This document shows positions 20,601 to 23,866 of a stretch of DNA of 23,866 bases, piece by piece; within the stretch, counting starts at the first letter, position 1; each line of letters starts with the position of its first letter. Made by a program: the position numbers and the translations under genes. The stretch comes from Prototheca cutis (Eukaryota > Chlorophyta > Trebouxiophyceae > Chlorellales > Chlorellaceae). The notes beneath the pieces were generated by a model. That model was not told the origin of the DNA and did no database searches. It saw nothing but the letters and a program-made list of their open reading frames with translations. The stretch is from NCBI GenBank assembly GCA_002897115.2, contig BCIH01000002.1, forward strand, positions 1,228,911 through 1,252,776. The letters are read 5' to 3'.

Positions 20601-21739
20601 GCCATGGTATGCCATGGGAGTTCTCAATCGCAGCCGTCCACCCATCTCTCCAAAACCCTAAAACCCACAGACCTTGGCGGCCCTCCTCGACGACGTGGCC
20701 AGCTTGCGGACGTCCTCCGTCGTGGGGTCCAGGTGCATCTTGTAGCGCGCACGTGGCTGCCAGCGCTCGTACTGGACCTGGAGACTCTTGCCTGCCGAGT
20801 AGGGTTTCCAGGCCATTCCAGTGGCGGGTGAGTCGGTGGGGCTCTGTGGGAGAGTGCGTGGGTGCAAGGCCGAACAGGCAGGGCATTTTGCTGCAAGCAA
20901 GCGTGTGCACACATGTTCACCCCCCATCATAGACACAGGCCCCCTCTCCCTCCCCAAACACCCATTCTTCCCTCCAAAGACAATCTTTCCATCGGCGCAC
21001 CGATAGCGTCGAGCGCCTTGGCCGCGGGCATGGAGTGCGGGTCGATCCAGCATTCGGTGCGTGCGCAGGGCGACACGCGCACGACGTCCGGCGGGTCGAC
21101 ACCAATGTTGAGGCAGACCACCAGCGCGACGGCCGTCGTCTTAAGCCGCTCCTTCTGTCGCCAGCGCGACACGTAGGCCTCACGCGCCGCGTGTGGCGCC
21201 GGCGCCGGCGCGCCCGCCACGGCGTCGTGCCGTGCTTCGCACAGCAGGCGCCGGCCATAGGGACCAGGCTCCTCCTCCTCTTCCACGCCGTCATCCAGCA
21301 AGCCCTGAGATGATGGGGATGGGGACTGTTCTTTCCTTGTGACTGCTCGTGTCTTCGTTCTTTTCGGGGGGGGGGGGGGTGTTGCTGGGGAGGGCGGCAG
21401 GGGGAAGACAACAGAGGTTGGGCGTCCAACAAGAATACACCCACACGGACCAACTTCACGACATTCTGCTGGTGCCCGTATTGATACCAAGGATGTGGGG
21501 CCCACAAAATGCTGCCAGAGGTCCATGCACTGGCCTGCCACGCCCCCGGGCCCACACCATGTTGGGGCCCAAACCCAACCACTCACCGGATCATCCAGGC
21601 ACAGGCGTCGCATGAGCTCCTCCGTGAGCTGCGAGGTCGAGCCAGCATCGTCCGCCCTGTTGATGAGCTTTTCCAGGGTCGCGGCGACCCGGTGAATCGA
21701 CAGGGTCGAGACCCCCAGGGTGGAGATGGGGCTATCCAT
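14639..21739 (-). CDS. RAPTOR: RAPTOR, regulatory-associated protein of TOR (8 exons, about 1981 residues)
   Basis: RAPTOR is the substrate-recruiting scaffold of TOR complex 1, a cytosolic/vacuolar growth regulator. Minus-strand exons: 21739-21587, 21304-21001, 20791-20673, 20491-19312, 19203-18545, 18428-16920, 16771-15050, 14938-14639. All are GT-AG and the phases fit throughout. The raptor N-terminal conserved (caspase-like) domain is clear: [65 protein letters not shown] and YVFDCNNAG (His203, Cys246). Then come [75 protein letters not shown] and HEAT helices. Exons 7-8 hold WD40-type repeats ([41 protein letters not shown]). It is far longer than the roughly 1350 residues usual for plants and animals, because of Ala/Gly/Ser/Pro-rich inserts. 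N bases lie at 14656 and 18092, and NN lies in intron 7 at 14957. Confidence 0.95.
18523..18533. repeat. C11 homopolymer in RAPTOR intron 5
   Basis: Eleven C on the + strand (G-rich on the sense strand), 12 bp inside the 5' end of the intron 18429-18544. No effect on the reading frame is expected. Confidence 0.7.
21366..21379. repeat. G14 homopolymer in RAPTOR intron 1
   Basis: Fourteen G on the + strand inside the intron 21305-21586. On the sense strand it is a C run about 60 bp before the acceptor and may act as part of a pyrimidine tract. Confidence 0.75.
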
Positions 21740-22301
21740 CGCGACTCACACGTGGAACCGTCTGGGAGTGCGCGGGCTGTGACCTGCGCCCCTCACGACC
21801 ACATCCACCCCCAGGAACAGCCAAGGGCTTGATATATGGTACTTTGGGTCTACCCTTCGGGATTCATCGGCTCGTCATAACCTCCAAAACCACCCCGAGC
21901 CGGAAATCAGTGCCGGGGTGGCCAACACTCTCCGAGTGTCCACTCCTGGCCCGCTTTTCTGCAGCACAGCCAGCCTGTGAATAAAATATTTAGTGCAACT
22001 CAAGAACCATTCAAATCATGGATGTCTGGTGTGGTTCTGCATTGGGAGGGATGGGATGGCGTCATGACCGGGGACCCCACATGTCCCAGACATGAGCGAG
22101 AGCGAAACCCAGTGACAGGGGCGCCCGCGATCGGGTCCCGGACAATGAGCAAGTCCCAGACTTTCAGGTTTTGAGTGCAAGCGATGCCCAGTTCGAAATT
22201 CAGGGACTGATTGAACATTCATGTGCTTGTTGAACACTCTTGTGATGACGCTATGAGCATCGGGCCTTTTCTGCGAGAACAGGCTCAGATATGAGAGGCG
22301 A
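21740..22301. promoter_or_regulatory. Shared upstream region between RAPTOR and the J-protein gene
   Basis: The start codons are divergent and 562 bp apart. GATATATGG at 21831-21839 lies about 95 bp upstream of the RAPTOR start, and an AT-rich stretch (AATAAAATATTTA, about 21979-21991) lies about 310 bp upstream of the J-protein start. Both are TATA-like at best. No gene is seen here. Confidence 0.35.
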
Positions 22302-23522
22302 ATGGATGCTTACAGAGAGCTGGGGGTGCTCCCGGGAGCCAGCAAAGCCGAGATAAAGGCGGCCTTCCGTCGCCAGGCTCAGGATTGCCATCCAGACAAG
22401 TGGGTATCATGGCATGGTGTGGGGCGCTGGGGGATGCAGTGACTGATTCGGCGGTTCTTTTCGGTCCATGAGCTGGACAGGGTTTTGGGGGGAGTGCCAG
22501 TCCCAGAGTGGTTACCATCTGATCCACATGGGTCCTAGGGTGCAGGTTTGTGCAGCAGGGTGCAAAGGCTCAGGCGGCAGCCGCAGAGCGGTTCAAACGA
22601 GTTANCGAGGCATACAGCCTCCTCAGTGAAGGTGAGCTCGGTTGGGATGGCACTGGCGGGCGGCACCAATATTGGGGTGCCACAGGCGATAGCCATGCAC
22701 ATGCCGTGCCCATCGCAACCACATCACTCCACCGCGACATGGTGCAGGCCGGTACCATGGACGGCATCGGGCGGCGCGCAACGCTGGTGCAAGCCACTCG
22801 AGCGCATGGCATGGCATGGGCAGCTCCGCTGACTGGCACAGGGCCCCTCGCGGACCAGCGACGACGGCCGGTAAGTTTCCACCACACTCGCATCTTTCGA
22901 GCAGCTGAGCGACTGCATGGCTAGGGTTGAGAGGCCTTTCATGATCTCTCATGACCCATGCCCCTCGGAGCCCTGTTTGACCCAAACACTCCCCTCCCCT
23001 CCCGGCAGACTGGATGGGCGCTTTTTACAGNGTGGTGACCCGTCTGCCCCGGGCCGACTGGGTGTTTCTGGCCATGGCTGGGGCCACATTCGTCGGGTGT
23101 TTGACCCTGGCAAANCCCATAGCATCGAACATCTGGCAGGAGAACAATGCCGGGGTGCGTACGTCAGTGGGCGCTGTTGGTTCATGTTTTCTAGTGGTTC
23201 CGAATGGCCCGGGTCTGGGGGCCTGCTCTTGAAACATGAGCCTTGATGAGGGTGTAGGTTGGGGATGGCGACATGATCACGATCAAGTATTGTGGCCATC
23301 TGTAATAAGGTATGCTCTGGTGCAAACCCTTGTCTTCGCAACTGCNCCGCCCCGGATGTGCAGAAACTGTTTTCAGATGTTCAAAAGGGCCGCATCGACC
23401 GTCAGCGGACGGTGCTGAGTCAGTTGCAGAAGGAGCGGGAAGCCGCCGAGAAGGCGGCTGCCGCGCGCACCGCGGGCATGGATGGCACCGCCACGGGTGG
23501 CTCGGAGCCAGCCATGGCTTGA
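22302..23522 (+). CDS. Membrane-anchored J-domain protein, plant DNAJ72-like (5 exons)
   Basis: A class C J protein, expected to stimulate the ATPase of an Hsp70 partner at a membrane. Exons: 22302-22399, 22546-22631, 22748-22870, 23009-23154, 23364-23522; phases 2, 1, 1, 0 all match; 203 residues. The J domain starts at once: AYRELGVLPGASKAEIKAAF, then HPDK with the HPD triad at 30-32, then AAAERFKRV.EAYSLLSEGRY. A Ser/Gly/Ala-rich linker follows. Exon 4 carries a hydrophobic stretch WVFLAMAGATFVGCLTLA (about 120-137), a single membrane span. The basic, charged tail (KLFSDVQKGRIDRQR) matches the order in Arabidopsis DNAJ72 (J domain, linker, TM, SFEEAMESIEK-like tail). Bases 22605, 23032 and 23115 are N and fall in codons. 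An earlier ATG at 22291 is out of frame. Confidence 0.87.
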
Positions 23523-23750
23523 GCATTTCGTTCGATTTCCATATCGGTCAAGGCCCCCCAGAAGATTGCTACCTTGTGTGGCGATGCGCTGTGACGAATC
23601 ATTGATAGGACTTTGCGTCGAATATTTGTGTTCCCCAGCACCATTTCATTCCTGTGGTCGTGTCCACAATCACTTGCGCTTGTTTGCTGACACCTTGTGC
23701 ATGACACAGGCACGACTGGATGTTGACCTCATGCACTCGGTCCAGCAAAT
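23523..23750. other. 3' flanks of convergent genes
   Basis: About 230 bp between the J-protein stop and the stop of the last, minus-strand gene. Nothing else is seen. Confidence 0.4.
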
Positions 23751-23843
23751 CTAGTTCCAGTAGGCCGAATCTGGATCAGGTTTCTTGAGGTCCAGCTTGG
23801 CGCCCTCGATGGCAATCATGGTCTTGCAGCCCTGGCAATTTAT
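23751..23843 (-). CDS. C-terminal fragment of an unrecognised gene
   Basis: Only the 3' end of this gene lies in the window. The last exon ends in TAG at 23753-23751 and encodes about 30 residues, including NCQGCKTMIAIEGAKLDL and the end KKPDPDSAYWN. A CxxC pair is visible and could be half of a zinc site. The exon may begin at an acceptor near 23834 (CCAG) or extend past the window edge. I do not recognise the family. Confidence 0.5.
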   Translation of the reverse strand: MNCQGCKTMIAIEGAKLDLKKPDPDSAYWN

Positions 23844-23866
23844 AGGGTTTTTTTTGGGGGGGGGGG

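Noticed and set aside
22291..22399. Upstream ATG as start of the J-protein gene
   Set aside because: It is out of frame with the J domain (11 bases before the chosen ATG). The ATG at 22302 starts right at the first J-domain helix.
1..23866. CRISPR array, transposon, tRNA or rRNA genes
   Set aside because: I saw no regularly spaced repeats, no transposase or reverse transcriptase motifs, no terminal inverted repeats and no tRNA or rRNA consensus.
1..23866. A single new biological system across neighbouring genes
   Set aside because: The genes belong to unrelated housekeeping pathways with mixed orientation, as is normal for an algal nuclear genome. No functional cluster can be argued from the sequence.

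Overview
The window looks like nuclear DNA of a GC-rich unicellular green alga. The genes are split into many small exons with GT-AG introns of about 100-330 bp, they lie on both strands, and the proteins are plant-like. Examples are a RAPTOR closest in wording to land-plant RAPTOR, an NDUFA2 of plant type, a NAA60 resembling the Arabidopsis protein, and a DNAJ72-like J protein. A trebouxiophyte such as a Chlorella or Auxenochlorella relative is my guess, made from style alone. I joined exons by hand by demanding splice sites, matching phase and family similarity. No transcript was available.

Layout, left to right: (1) a partial gene for an acidic protein of unknown function (+, up to 1918); (2) phosphoglycerate kinase, 7 exons (+, 2499-4960); (3) a NAA60-type N-terminal acetyltransferase (+, 5373-6596); (4) complex I subunit NDUFA2/B8 (-, 6783-7518), divergent from (5) RNA polymerase III subunit RPC9 (+, 7969-8773), followed 130 bp later by (6) GINS subunit PSF3 (+, 8904-9682); (7) a small lysine-rich FAM32A/DUF1754-like protein (-, 10105-10806); (8) an unrecognised protein with a UBA-like segment and a C-terminal SUMO-interaction-like motif (-, 11234-12410); (9) a TOG/CLASP-N-like helical-repeat protein (+, about 13119-14353); (10) a complete RAPTOR gene of 8 exons, about 1981 residues (-, 14639-21739), divergent from (11) a membrane-anchored J-domain protein (+, 22302-23522); (12) the 3' end of another gene (-, from 23751 to the window edge).

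The genes are ordinary housekeeping and signalling functions: glycolysis and carbon fixation, respiration, transcription, replication, TOR signalling, proteostasis and cytoskeleton. They do not form one pathway. I see no mobile element, CRISPR array, tRNA, rRNA or gene-cluster system. The points worth a second look are the very enlarged RAPTOR, the UBA/SIM protein with a homopolymer-dependent reading frame, exons as short as 8 and 12 nt, a GT microsatellite lying on a PGK splice donor, and two divergent gene pairs. Long G/C homopolymers and scattered N bases show that parts of the assembly are of limited quality.
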